Assembly: GCF_041296385.1 (NCBI RefSeq)
Contig: NC_091022.1
Location: 19,797,967 to 19,861,966, forward strand
Source of the DNA: Aphelocoma coerulescens
Taxonomy: Eukaryota > Chordata > Aves > Passeriformes > Corvidae
Reading direction: 5' to 3'
DNA: 64,000 bases
The position numbers and the translations under genes are program-made. The notes beneath the pieces were generated by a model, which made no database searches, was not told the DNA's origin, and saw nothing but the letters and a program-made list of their open reading frames with translations. Positions 23,536 to 36,000 of this stretch are shown one piece after another. Within the stretch, counting starts at the first letter, position 1. Each line of letters opens with the position of its first letter.

Positions 23536-26500
23536 CTGCACAGGGAAAAATCAGAGTAATAACAAAGTAAATTACTTCAGAATTATATATAAAAAAAGTT
23601 ATTTAAAACTTATTTATGCAGCTTTAAAGGATTCTCTGGTGTCTCCTTTCCTTTATCTTAATATTACTCATTGCTATTCTGGGTGTTTAAGATATAACTT
23701 TGACTGACTTTTTTTGGGTGGTTTTTTTTTATTCCCAGCTCACACTGTTACGACGTTTCAGCACATTCTCCAAATAATCTCTTCTGTAATAAAAATTGAT
23801 AGTTACATTTCGAAAAGCTTAAAGGCATACTAGTGAGTTATCAGTACATAACAAACATGCTCAAAGCAATTAAAGATTACTTAATCACATTTGCAGCAGG
23901 AACAACTCAATAGACAGAATAATTTGAATCAGTGTGCCATGAAAAATGTAGTCCAGCTTTAACAACAAAGGCAGTGGGCTGTAACTAACGAGACCATTTT
24001 TGAAAAACAGACCCCAAAACTTCAAGTCACCCAGTACACACCTTCCAGGGCAATAATTATGATAACATCTTCCTACCCAGCAGTCATTCTGCTTGAGAGA
24101 ACTGCAGCACGCCTGATTAGCTCCAAACAGAGGCTGCACCCAGCAGGTACGTGGTGTTCTCCTCTTTGAACATTTGGGGCCTTAACATCCTTTTTTGATA
24201 AAGCAGGTATGAAGACACAACTCATACAAGCCCATGGCAAAGACTGAGGTTTCCTCTTTTATGAAACACCAGGACAGGCTTAGGCCAAATCACTCCAGCT
24301 CAGGATGTGCAGCCGCTCCTGCACTGACCCACAGCAGGAACTCATGGCTGGAGCTGCTGAGGTACAGCCTAAGCCATGCCAGGGTTTTCAAGCTTTGGAG
24401 AGATAATAAAAGTTAATGCTAGTGGAGTCTGGAATGCCTGTGCAACACCTTCACATGTATATTGAGAAACAATGCAAGTGAGCAAAGTAACTGCAACAGT
24501 TATCATTATTTCCAAATCTTCATTAGTGTTCAAAGTGCTTCACAGGCACAGAAAAGTACAGATCGTTGTGCTGAGAACAAATACGCTCATGAAAAGTATT
24601 TTTTGCATTTTTCTTCCCCTTTTTTCCTTGTTCTGCTAGGCCCTTGAACTCTGACTTACTGGAAAATAAAGCTTCTCTAAATTAAATCATATATAAAATA
24701 AAACCAAAAAAGAGCAGTCTCACTTTTTTCAGCAGTTGTTTTTAAGTTAGTGTTTTGAATAATATTAGATTTCAGTAGTTCGGCAAATAATTTTCTCAAA
24801 ACCCTTTCTCAATTATGTTTCATTTATATTAAGAGGTTTAAAATATTAATTTATCTTTTTATTTTCACATGAAGTTAGGGTGGAGTTTTTGAGCATCGTG
24901 ATCTGTTTTTCAAGACTAAAGGCAGATATCTGCTTTTCATCCTTCTCCTGCTCACAAATGAGAAACTTCTGCAGAGCCTGTGTAATTGTGCTGAACTTGT
25001 GATATAGCCAGCTACTATTGAAACCCTCAGATCTGTCCTGCAAGCGCTTGCCTGACATCTTGTGAAACTTCTCTAATTTTGTTTTGATTACAATGCATCC
25101 AGCCTTCTAGTGCTTCCCCAATTAACATTTGTCAAAAGCATTTGCAATCACTTGCACAAGTGTCAAACAAGGCCTGCTGAATCAGGTCCTTGGGAAGAGG
25201 GAGCTCGTGGGGATGAAAAATGATGCAGGGGACAGCCAATTATTACAATCCATCCCCTAATACACTCTGCTAATTAATATATATTTAATCATCAAAATAT
25301 GTATTAGCATTATTGCAATTACTACTCAAATCCTGTCATGTTTAGGACAGTTTTGTCTCAGGAGCAAAATATCACTGTCAGAATTTGCAAAAACACTTTG
25401 AAGTTCAGCAGTGGGGGAACAATTTTCAGAAAATATTTGGTGTTGCACCCTGAGCTAAAATAATTCTGCCGTCATTACACAACTTTAGTTAGTACAATTT
25501 TCATGCTATCCATTAAAATCAATTTCAAAGCCTATCACCTATGATTCAAAAATGACCTTCATAGCACAGTAGTACTACATACTTAGAAATATATTAGTAA
25601 TCCCACATTGTAGGAGAAAGACTTTAAACCACCTCTCTCAAAAAACTGAAAAAAATTGCAGACAACTTCTAAGAGCTTTTCTCTTTAATCAAATTTTAAA
25701 AAAGAAGTCCGCATATTTAAGAATGCACCAGGAAACTTCAGACAGTGCTGGAAGTCTGGGAAAGAAGGTGGTTGAAAAATAAGAAACAACTCAACACATC
25801 ACTTCAAGGAATATATCTAGCTTTTAGAAGGCAGGTCATTTTGTCTTTAATGACCTGTGCAAACTTAATCTGCTTGGCCATTCTCCTGAGCTGCAAGAAG
25901 ACACATGACAGCTGCCACCACCTGATGTGTGTCGTTCTGAAAGCTGAGGGCGGTGGCATCCGTGGGCTCCCATGCACTGCCTTGCAGAGCACTTTGCCAG
26001 TATAAGATAATGGCAGTGATGATTAATAGGCTGCAACTGAGAAAAACAAACTCCATGTCAAGGTTATTAACCTATTGTTCTAATCAGTAGGGTGAAGATA
26101 TGTAGTTTTTGTCCAACTCCAAAAAAGCCACTTTTACAATGAAAGATTCTATTTCAACTTTTTGACTAGGCTTGATATGCTGAGGAGAAAACTGAAACCT
26201 CTTTTGCCTCCTTTTTTATTAAGAATAGGTGCTTCTTATTATCAGTTGAAGACAGTCTTATTAAAATTAAGAAAATAAGAGAAAAGAGCAGTAAGAAGTA
26301 AACCCAAAGACTCAAACTGAGGCATAATTAATTTACATTTGTTTCATGCAGTTCTTAGCAGCTGATTTAAACAGTTATGTATCCTATCTGTTACTAAAAA
26401 TGAAGACACCACTGGAGTAAAACTTAACACCTGTTTAACAGTGTGATGTCTATAAAAAACTTAATTGCTGTAGGACAGCAGGGGAATAGTAACTTGCTTT

Positions 26501-27941
26501 CCCCAACTGACAGTGAAGAGCAGATTTAGAGAAGGCCCACAAGCTATCTAGTATTCCTTGCCAACAGGTTTTTATTCTAAGCAGGCAAAACAAGCTTTTA
26601 AAAAAAACCTAAACCAAGCTAAATCAAAAATATCCCCACCTAAAATACAACTCTGACCTTAGATTTACAATTGTGTTAAAATGCCCAGATGATGTACCAC
26701 TTCTGAAAATACTAATGGTTTCATTCTCACCTCTGGAATCCAGGTCATTTGAGAAATCAGCTGCATGGATTTTTCAGTTAAATGTATGTTGTTATAGGTA
26801 TTTCAATTTATTCAGACACACGAAAATCTATGTGCCCACCTTTATTCTCAAAAGGGGTCATACATGGAGAAGCTATGCAAAGCAACAGGGATCAGAAACC
26901 AGTGCAGATCACAGTTTTCCCGCCTTCTGCTTATTACTGCTGTACCTGTTTTCATGCTTCAGTGAATAGCAGGGACAGTACTAAGAGTCACCTAATTACC
27001 TATAGGTCCCAGCTATTATGTTAGCCAGTACTCTATTGACCCTGCCAAATCCCATTCAATTGAAAGTGAAATGTTTACACAGCCATTTATTATCATCTGA
27101 AAATTATAACAAATGTGACAAAAAAATTAGCAAAATACCTGTGGTTAAGAAACGTGCTATCTGGTCCCCATTATATTGTCTTTACTTGTACAACCACTCT
27201 TTCATTTATCTTTAGTCTATCAGATTTGATATACCAGGGCAGACCCGATTTACTTAATTTGCTGCATGGCTTTCTTGTAGATTCTTGGTGTTGCACTAGT
27301 TCCCTATTACTTCAAGCCCTTGGTGATGCTACTTTCTGAGTTTCCGTTCTGTCCACACTCACAATATCCGTGTCTTCCTGCAGTGATCCAATAATACTTA
27401 ATGATGGGTATCAGGGTACAAAAGGGGAGAAAACTTCAGTCTGAACAGTTAGCACAAATTGGGATGAGTGTAGATGAAATCTCCTCCTAATGCACTAACA
27501 CAGAACAAAAGGATTTATCTTCTTTTTGTTACCAAGGAAACCTTACAATGTAATACTCATATTCACTTCTTAGATGGAAAATTCCCTCATTCTTCTTAGT
27601 CTTTTAACTTAAAATTCCTTTAAAAATTCCTATTTCAGCAAGGATTCATTTGGACCGTTGGTACTTCCTGTAGAAAGAACGTAACTGGATATATCCACTA
27701 AATTTACCAAGGATATAAAAACTCTGGTATGTCTCATTTTTTTCCGTGGCTTTTTGCAAGGCCTGATGTATTTTATTTAATTTTTAAATTAGGGCTTGAT
27801 TTTTAAATGCCTTTTACACTTAACCTTATAAAACATGCTCTTCTGCAACATCTGAGTGGTACTTGACAGCTGTAGCTCTGAAAACCATTTCTACATCTAT
27901 ACTAGAGATGCACCAGCTGCAGGCTGAATGTTTTACATGTA

Positions 27942-27988
27942 GCATTGTCTTGGCAGACACCTTGCAAATGCATTGTCTTGGCAGACAC
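27942..27988 (+). repeat. 28-bp tandem duplication
   Basis: gcattgtcttggcagacac occurs at 27942-27960 and again at 27970-27988, giving a 28-bp repeat period. It lies about 70 bp before the CR1 3' end. Confidence 0.85.
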
Positions 27989-28058
27989 AAGCAGTGCAGA
28001 AACAGGAGGACCCCTTGCAAACGCAGCTGGGGCATTTGCTCAGCATCAGATGTGCAGA

Positions 28059-28147
28059 CGTGGAGCTCAGGGACATGGTTCAGTGGTGGACTCGGCAGGG
28101 TGAGCTTTATGGTTGGACTTAATGATCCTTTCCATCATTCTATGATA
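28059..28147 (+). mobile_element. CR1 LINE fragment, 3' end
   Basis: The segments gctcagggacatggttcagt, ggtggactcggcagggtgag, tttatggttggacttaatga and cattctatgat follow the 3' untranslated end of avian CR1 elements. Part of the usual block between GATGATC and the terminal ATTCTATGAT is missing. The element is in plus orientation, antisense to ADGRL2. The upstream part is not recognisable, as expected for a 5'-truncated copy. Confidence 0.85.
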
Positions 28148-31076
28148 CATCTGTGTACTACAATTTCCAAGAGAAGCAAGAAGAAAAAGTAACATAAAAA
28201 GAATGAGGTTAAGGGAGGCATTTTAAGGGCAGCAGACCCCACTGTCTGAGTACTAAAGCAGTAGCCTGTCTGCAGCACCTACAGTTTTAGAAATCTGAAG
28301 AGTTTCTCCTGAAGATTAAGAAAATAAGGATAGATGGAAAGTTGCAAGAAGAGAAGATGGTGTGCAGCAAGAACAAGGTCAACATTAGGTTAACTGCAGT
28401 GGTATTTCAGAGGTTGCAAAAGAGAGATTTAAAAATGAAAGAGACAACAAAGAAAACAAAGCCAGGAGTTTCAGGACATGGATGAGCCCAAGCTTTGGCC
28501 CTGGAGCAAATGTGAGGTGAAAGTACGACTCAAATATGACAAATTTGTCTTTCAGATAGGAAGACTGGTGTTTTTGAAGCACTCAGTAGCTGGACATTGC
28601 GGTGTAGACAAAAACTTAATAGCCAAGACAGATAGGGAAAAAAATAAAAATCGGTGTGTGTCTTATCTATCATTATTTCTCACATGGCAACAGAGAGAAC
28701 ACAGATTACTGAGTCTTCCACAATGGTCCCAAGTTAACCATTCGAAAAGAAAAGGCCATGACTTCCAATTGTGAGACACTGACCTTGTGACACCATTAAA
28801 TACTTGATATTAAAGTACTGTTGCAAAGGACACTAAAAGAAGGTTCTTGTGTTAGGTCATGTACAGAATGTTATCGTAACTCCTATGTTGTTGAGTAGAC
28901 GGTTAAGAAATCTGAGTTGACCACAAAAAAACCAAACCAAATCAGAATTAAAGAAGCACAAAAATGCCCTTCATCGTGTGCTTAAAAGCTGATATAATTC
29001 TATATGAGATAAAAAATCTAAATGTGCATTACACATATAGATCCTTTATGTAATACTCAAAAGACTGAGCTTCAATTTATACAGACTTTATGCTGAAACA
29101 AAGAAGAATTGGAAATATAATAGAAATAAATATAAAAGTAGATACTGTACAGAATTTCTCCTTACTCTTATAGCAGTACATCTCAAGGACAATTATGTTA
29201 GATAATTTTTCCTTTCATTTAGTAGTTTCTAACTACAGGCAATTGGCTTAGGCAAAAGAGGAAATGACCTGAAACATATTCTTAGATCTGCTATGTACAT
29301 ACCCATACAAAATTAAAATATTGGGTATTGGCTTTACCTAAGGAAAAATACTGTGTGAATATATGCATCATATGCTCAAATAAAATGAGTGTCTTCATAT
29401 GGTTTCTATATTTTAAAAAGACTAGACTCAAAAGATATCTACTGATGTCCTAATGCATTTAAAACCCAAACTCATAACTTAAATATTTCTTCTCTGTCTT
29501 CATGGGTGAATGGGCACACAGCTCAGAGGAGAGGCAAGCACCCTGCAGTGTGCCCTGGACCCATTTTTGCCTCGGTCTGGTTGGAATAAACTATTTCTGC
29601 TCCTGCCTTGCATGCCAGCAAGGAACCCAGGAACAGAAAAGGGTGCTGGTGGATACCCAGATCTGGTTTTCAGAGCAGATGGGATGTGGCCAGCACATGC
29701 ACTGTAACTTAAGATCTTAGAGACTCTCATAATAAAAACATTATGAAATGTCTTACTGGAGACCTTGGAGGTTTACTAAAGCAAAGGAAGGATTCCACAA
29801 AGCCTTTTCTCTCCCTGCTTTTCCCTTACACTTTTCCTTCTATGCAATGACTTAAAGATTAGCTTTTTTCACAGCAGCTGCCTGAACTGCAAAAGCTACT
29901 TAGAGCCTGCACCTCCATTTTCTCCTCTTAGTTTTAAAGCTCTGAAGAATTTAAAATGCATTTCTATCTCAATTGAACTGAATGGAAAGTGGCATGCATG
30001 AGAATGTATAAAAATGAAAGCTGTAATTTTTTTTTAATTACATAGGTGGTTTATCTCTCTGCTAAGAGCAACCCCAAAGCCTCCCTGAGGAATGGACTTG
30101 TTCGATGTACAGAGAGCAAAGCTGGCCAGTTCCCCGAGCACCTGGAACCTGCCTGAGCCTGGCCACATATTGCCAGGGAGGTCTGCAAGAGACTGGACAG
30201 ATCACCCTTGGCTCTGGAGATCACTAATGTATTGGTTCTACACCGCCCTGTTCTGCTGCCTCATACGCAGTTTTGTACCTGGAAAAGCTGTATGTGTGCT
30301 GCCATAATTGTGTGCATATTACAGTTTGCACTGCTGTGCATGAATCAACTTTGCTGAAGCAGGACAGCTACTTTTCATGTGGAGAAGCCATTATTACTAC
30401 TTTTTTGAAGTAGAAAAAATGGCTGCCAAACATGCATAGCACTTAGATGAGAGAAGTGAAGTATTACCTTCATTGCTAAAGCAGCTTATCAACATTCTGT
30501 TCCTTGCTGCATACATCTTCTGCCACAGAGCATTTCTCCTGGTATTTACTCTCCTCTGTAGATGTAGATGTATGTGGCTGTGCCTGTTCATGTCATTTTT
30601 AGGGATTTCTGAGACCTAAAGACCTCTGTTTTTCTTTTTCCTTTTGACAGTTAGTATCTTCCCTTTTAGGTAGTAGTTCTAACTTCTACTGAGCTGAAAT
30701 GCAATTGTAAGGGACTTACTGAGAAATCCACTAAAAAGATGTCAGACAATCTTGTCTAACCCGACATTAGAAACTGTGCAAATAAGGCTGCTGAAAAATA
30801 CTTATTCTTGGTATTGCACGTTAACCCCACACGTCTCCTCTGGGACCTCCCAGCACACACTGCTCTCCACTGCTGGCGCCAAGAAGTTAAAAGGTCTGCA
30901 TGTATGCTGTAATCAATTCAGAAGCAGGTAATACCGAGCGGATGGGAACAGGCTTTGGGCTCAGCATGAAGCAACTCCAACTCAGTTTAGCTATAGGAGT
31001 CAAACTGACTGATGGTATAAAGTAAATAATTCCCCAACTCATTCTCAAACATAGAAAAGCTACACACTTGATTCAT

Positions 31077-31092
31077 AAAAAAAAAAAAAAAA
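31077..31092 (+). repeat. Poly-A run, 16 nt
   Basis: Sixteen A followed by a short A-rich gataaaa repeat. No transposon body was identified upstream. Confidence 0.85.
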
Positions 31093-31334
31093 GATAAAAG
31101 ATAAAAAGAAAAGCATGAGCCTGTAAACCAAATAAAGTAATTCTATTTCTCTTCACAGGTTCTGCAAATTTGTCTTGCACTGCTGTAATGCTGTACAGCT
31201 CAGCACGGTGCAGACAAACAACCCATCCTTGCCTTTGTGCCATGAGCTAAATCTCAGACTAAAAATATTGTAACATATTTCTGTGAATGGAAACACAAAG
31301 AGATCAAAAAAGGAGAAAGAAAAGAAATTCTTAC

Positions 31335-32135
31335 CTTGGGCAGGATCAGGTGGGCCAAACTCCAAAGAGTATCGCAGAATGAAGTTGTTATTCCACACAT
31401 ACAGCTGGTTGTCTCTGGGGTTGTAATCCACTGCGGCGATGTACTGGTACTGATTGGGAAAAGGAATGTCCACGTGCTCGCCTCTGCTTAACCTGGTGTT
31501 GTAGATGTAATCGATGGCATTCCTGCCGGTCTCGCTCTCGTTGTCCTGATACACTGACCGCACCACGTACAGGACACCACATATCATGAAAGCATTGGAT
31601 GCTGCCCGCTTGTCGTAGGTTGTTTCCCAGGTGGCTTCAAAGCGCAGAGTGTAGGGGTTCAGCTGGCTAATTACTATCATCCCGTTGTTTTGCTCCGTAG
31701 CATAAATTACCCACAAGCCATTTTCATCAACTGCCAGGTCAATATCAGTCTTTCCTCCCCATCGGTATGGAGAGGTGTCATGGTAATTAGCATAATTGAT
31801 TATGGCCTCTCCACTCTTAATTCTAGTCCTCAAGTCAAATTTTACTATGTTGCGAGTTCTTTCCTTGTTGAAAAAGACAGCACCGTCATACACCACAAAT
31901 CCAGTACCATCCACTCGGTTTGGGAGTTTGTATGTCGTCTGCTGGCGTCCGTTTTGGAAGTCCTCTAAAGAAGCATATTCTATCAAAGTATCGGTGCGAT
32001 ACGGAGTCCATGGCATGAAGTATATTTTATCTGCAGCCTGGAGAGGGTCTTTGCACCAAGCACCTGCTTTTTGTTCAGCTTCATATAAATACGGCGAGTC
32101 CACAATTGCTTTCAACGTCCCCGGGCAAACAAAAA
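31335..32135 (-). CDS. ADGRL2: ADGRL2 exon: complete olfactomedin (OLF) domain
   Basis: 801 nt, phase 1 on both sides. The acceptor is gactgttag and the donor gtaagaattt. One exon encodes the five-bladed beta-propeller from [14 protein letters not shown] to [11 protein letters not shown]. Landmarks are [69 protein letters not shown] and [14 protein letters not shown]. The cysteines in VCPG and MICG are the expected OLF disulfide pair, and the DLAVDENG motif belongs to the central metal-site region. In latrophilins this domain binds FLRT proteins. The open frame runs on past the donor into the intron, but the OLF homology stops at PDPAQ exactly at the gtaag. Upstream, the frame continues before the first Met because this is an internal exon, not a start. 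Confidence 0.98.
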
Positions 32136-33071
32136 CTAACAGTCACAGAGAGAAGTGAGACAAGAATTACGTCAAATTAAGACCGTCTCATAATAAAAAT
32201 TTAAAATAAAAAGAAAAAAATAAAAAGGTAGGTAAATCATAATGACTGTGTCAGGAAGAAAAAAAAATCAATTTAATTTGCACTAGATTATACCTTATGT
32301 TATAATTAATGCAATTATCACCCTTTATCATCCACTTTTCTTAAAGTTACCATGTTCTTGCTGTACCAGTGTGGGAAGTGGATGGGAACTGTTTTCACTA
32401 GTACAGACCAAGGCTCAATGGCATACACAGACAGCTGAAAATGTAGAGCTACTCTTGCATTTTCATTTCAGACTTTTAGTGAGTACACATTAACTCTCCA
32501 GAGCTTTTAACTGGTGTGCAGCAGTGTGCTAGGTCATTTCAGTCCAAAAAAAATCACATCAACTTGTTTAGAACTTTAAGAAGTGGTGAGGCTGAAAAAG
32601 GAGGTGCCTCGATTAAAAAAAAAGGAACAAAACAAATCATCAGGTATATAGAGAAAGCAATTAGGAGCAGAGAAAACAAAACACAACCAAAGCAATGAAT
32701 GAAACAGACCAGGAAACCCTGTAACCATGGCATGCTATGGAGAGGGTTCTGGAAGCCAGGCAAGATGACACTTGATTAACAAGAATTTACCCAAGGGTGA
32801 GAGAAAGAGAGGGAAAGAAAGACAAAGAGAAAGGGAGAGAAAAAAGCAAGGGAGTCTTCCCTCCAGCCCAAGTACTTCAGACACTATACCCCGCCACCTA
32901 CTTTAAGCAGCCAAGTCACTTTTTTGCAAACAGTCGACTTCTTTATGAGGTGTACTTATGAGATCCTGCTGATTATCATAATATAAGTGTTGTGGGGAGG
33001 GGAAGGGAAGAGGTTAACATCCATAAGGCACATAACAAGGAGCTGGGGTTTGGACTGTATACGTTATTTAC
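32136..33071 (-). other. ADGRL2: ADGRL2 intron, 0.9 kb, between KVEQK microexon and OLF exon
   Basis: Contains the polypurine (transcript CU-rich) tract at 32795-32853 about 220 nt after the microexon, and several A-rich runs close to the OLF acceptor. No coding sequence was seen. Confidence 0.8.
32795..32853 (-). repeat. Polypurine/polypyrimidine tract
   Basis: About 59 nt that are almost all G and A on the plus strand, so C and U on the transcript: repeated CUCUCU, UUUCUC and CUUUCUUU motifs. It could bind PTB-type proteins and influence the neighbouring 15-nt microexon; that role is inferred only from composition and position. Confidence 0.6.
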
Positions 33072-33086
33072 CTTTTTGCTCCACTT
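33072..33086 (-). CDS. ADGRL2: ADGRL2 15-nt microexon: KVEQK insert between lectin and olfactomedin
   Basis: The minus strand reads cttaaaatag, then AAGTGGAGCAAAAAG, then gtaaataac. With A from the previous exon and TT from the next it gives Y-K-V-E-Q-K-V-F, the five-residue insert known from latrophilins. It is phase 1 on both sides, so inclusion or skipping keeps the frame. In the family this splice site sits at the lectin-olfactomedin hinge and alters teneurin affinity and cell-adhesion behaviour. Skipping joins A to TT and gives Ile before FVCPG. Length, sequence and both splice sites agree, so the call is firm despite the tiny size. Confidence 0.95.
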
Positions 33087-36000
33087 CTATTTTAAGCATC
33101 GGAAGAAAAATAAAAAAGTGCAAGGAAAAAAGAAAGAAGATTAACATAAATTGACTATTAGTCTAAAAGATTAAATTAGTAACAGACGCTAAATATAGGG
33201 AGAATAAGAACTGCACTATATTGGATAAAGAGAAACAGACAACAGGATAACCTAGCAGGAGAGAGATTCTACGGTTACACAAATGAACATGGATCAATCA
33301 TTTTAGTAGATTAAGGAGGGAATACAGATATGCTGGCATGTAGTTTCACTTAGTGAACCTGAATAAATAATGAATTTCTTTACTAGTACATGCTATACAC
33401 ACTCTTCTTCTTCTAAAAGTATAATGCTAATGAAGTTGTTTTTTAAGCAACATATGAATTTATCATATATGTGCAAGTGCACATATACATATTATATTAA
33501 TTAATTAGAAATTAAAAATTCACTATATTAATTATATAGGTTTGCATATGTGAATATTAAACCTCCCCCCATCTTTGTCCCAGACATTTCCCTGCTTTTC
33601 TTTCTTGTAAGGAAAGCAGCTTGCACACTTCGGCTCTCCTTAGGCTTTATTTTATTTGTTTTCCTGAATGTTAATCTTGAGACCTTTTGCCACTTCTTAG
33701 TCTATAACTGCAAAACCAGACTAGAAGGAATAAGCAAAAACATCTAGAAAAAAAGAAGCAAAAGCACAGTAAGCAAGAGGAAAAGAGAAGAAAAAAATTA
33801 ACAATTAGCTCATTCAGATATTCTCCAGCATCATCGATTAAGCCCGAAACAGCAAGCTAGTATGCAAGGACAGCCATATTGTTTAAAACAAACATCAATC
33901 CTGCCACCATACACAGAAGACATAAACCGAACCCAATTAACAAAGTTATATTACTATAGCAATTTTTCCCTCAGGAAGTTTTAAGGAAGTTACAAAAAGA
34001 TATATAGCTGAAGCCCAGCTAGTAAATAGCTTTTCAATAATTATTTGCAATAAAACCTATTTCATATACTCTGTGGCCTTTGAAGTATCCTCCCTTGGTT
34101 TCATAAAATGACCTGGAAAATGACAGATGTACCAATCTGTGTAACAGTAGCTGCTGATACCAGGGAAGTGTATCAAAACTATTTGCACAGCTATTACATT
34201 TTCAGTATTACAGTATTAGCCTGAAGAATGCCTTTGTATGTTTCATATAAAGTTTCGGATTTTCAGTTTCATTTAATAAAATTACATATGATTATTTTGA
34301 GAGTGATATTGGCTGATCTGATCTAGTGTTTCATCAGGAAACAATTTCACAACTTTACAGGGGAACCAGAGGGGGTTAATATTTTCAAAATGAACAGTAG
34401 TTTTCCTAGCCTTTGTACTGTTATACATCTTCAGGTAAAATACTTGCTTTTCTGCAATTTGTAATTCTGGAGTTATTCAAGTAAACAGAAGATATATTCT
34501 GAGGTGAATTCTTGGGTTTCACCATTAGTATTAATGACTTTCACATGATTCTGTTTGTAAACTTCTATGCATGTGCTTATTTCTCACCAAAGAGCAATAT
34601 TGATATTCTACCTGTTTAGAATTAATAATAGGAGAGGGGGGAGAAAAATAGGGATAACTAAAATCATTACCGGCATGTCTGCTCTGCAAGCACTGGTGTA
34701 CAGCTGTACATTTTTCAGGGACAGATGGGCTTATTGAAATAAAAAAATGCTGCAAAGTCCAATCAATACAAACAGAGAGAGAATAAAACACTTTAAAATG
34801 TTTTCTATTGAATTCCTGACTCCAAAATAGGCTTAAAATAAAAATGCACAGATGTACAAAATGGCACTTTTGATGTTCTTCTTTATAAAATGGCTGACTT
34901 CTGTTAGTCAAAGTGTCAACATACATTGTGCAGCATAAGTGAGAGAAATGTCAAGTGCAGTACTCTCAATTTCTTTGTAATTTAATCGATAACACTTATT
35001 TCAGGACAAAGCAATGCCCATAAAATTTGTCTGGAATTTTTGTTGGAGATCCAACTGAGTATCTGAAAAGTTGTTTTGTTGAGGTTTTTTTTTTGTTTAC
35101 ACTTTGAGATGCAAAGAAGGAAGCTTTTATTAAATACTTTCAAACTTAATTAAATTGACAAAATTGAGTACTTTCAAATGAGTAAAGCAGCTATGTATTT
35201 TTGGAGGCCAGCAAAACATAGAGGAGCTCATAAACTGCATTTTGTACAAGGGTGACAGCAACTCCAGTGCGTAAGAACTCCCACCTTTCACCACAAAACC
35301 TATTATGACTGCTGTTTTTCATCTCTCATGGACTGAAAGCTACCACAGTGAGTACTGCAAATTTTGCAGTATTGCAGTAGCTGAAGATGAAATTCAGAAA
35401 AAGTAAGAACCATAAATTAACTTTGGTAAGAAGCGTTGTGATCACTGAACTCCTCCCTTCCTGGGCCCACAAAAGCTTATCCTACATTCCCAATGAGTCT
35501 CTTACACTGAGACAGCTGCTATTTGCAAATCTAATAATTTCAGTCATTCTGTAAATTTAAATATAGAGCACTGGAATAAGTAAGGAAATAAAACTTTAGA
35601 CTTGATAGCTGGAGTTTACTAGGCATCAAAAAAAGAGACTTGGAAAAATAACAGGATAGGCTTTTTGGGAAAGGGAAGAAAGACGGTCAACAATCAAAAT
35701 GGCTACTGTAGCACAGTGTGATCAGAAATCAACCTTCAAAACTTATTTTAGTAACTGGCAATCTTTTGATGACTGGTGGTAATGACAAGTGATGCCTCTT
35801 ACAGTCCTGGAATTGGGCAGTGTCATCACTGTACATGCTGCAGTTGACAAACTCCAAAACTTATAGACTTTGAAAAACAGGAAAGTATCCCGAACCCTGA
35901 ATTATGATAGACACAGAATTACAGAGTTCAAAGGGTAGGCCAATGCAATTGACAGTAAATAAAAAATAAACACTTTAAAATTAGAGTAACTACAAGTTAG

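Larger units (their letters stand above)
23536..31334 (-). other. ADGRL2: ADGRL2 intron, 7.8 kb
   Basis: Lies between the OLF exon and the linker exon. It holds a CR1 fragment near 28.1 kb with a small tandem duplication beside it, and a poly-A run at 31077-31092. Blocks near 29.5-29.7 kb and 30.1-30.3 kb look slightly GC-richer than their surroundings, but I recognise no gene there. Confidence 0.8.

Noticed and set aside
31153..31334. Continuation of the olfactomedin open frame past the exon end
   Set aside because: The OLF homology ends at PDPAQ next to a gtaag donor and the next exon continues in phase; the remaining frame is intronic and Phe/Ser-rich.
33466..33487. Hairpin as a possible microRNA precursor
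   Set aside because: The 9-bp stem is far too short, and no longer foldback extends from it.
34531..34926. 131-codon minus-strand open frame in the 4.7-kb intron
   Set aside because: Composition is typical of translated intron and no similarity is recognised.
35905..35945. Possible reverse-oriented CR1 start (gatagacacagaattacaga)
   Set aside because: Only a short, weak resemblance to the CR1 reverse complement, with no longer body; it could be chance.
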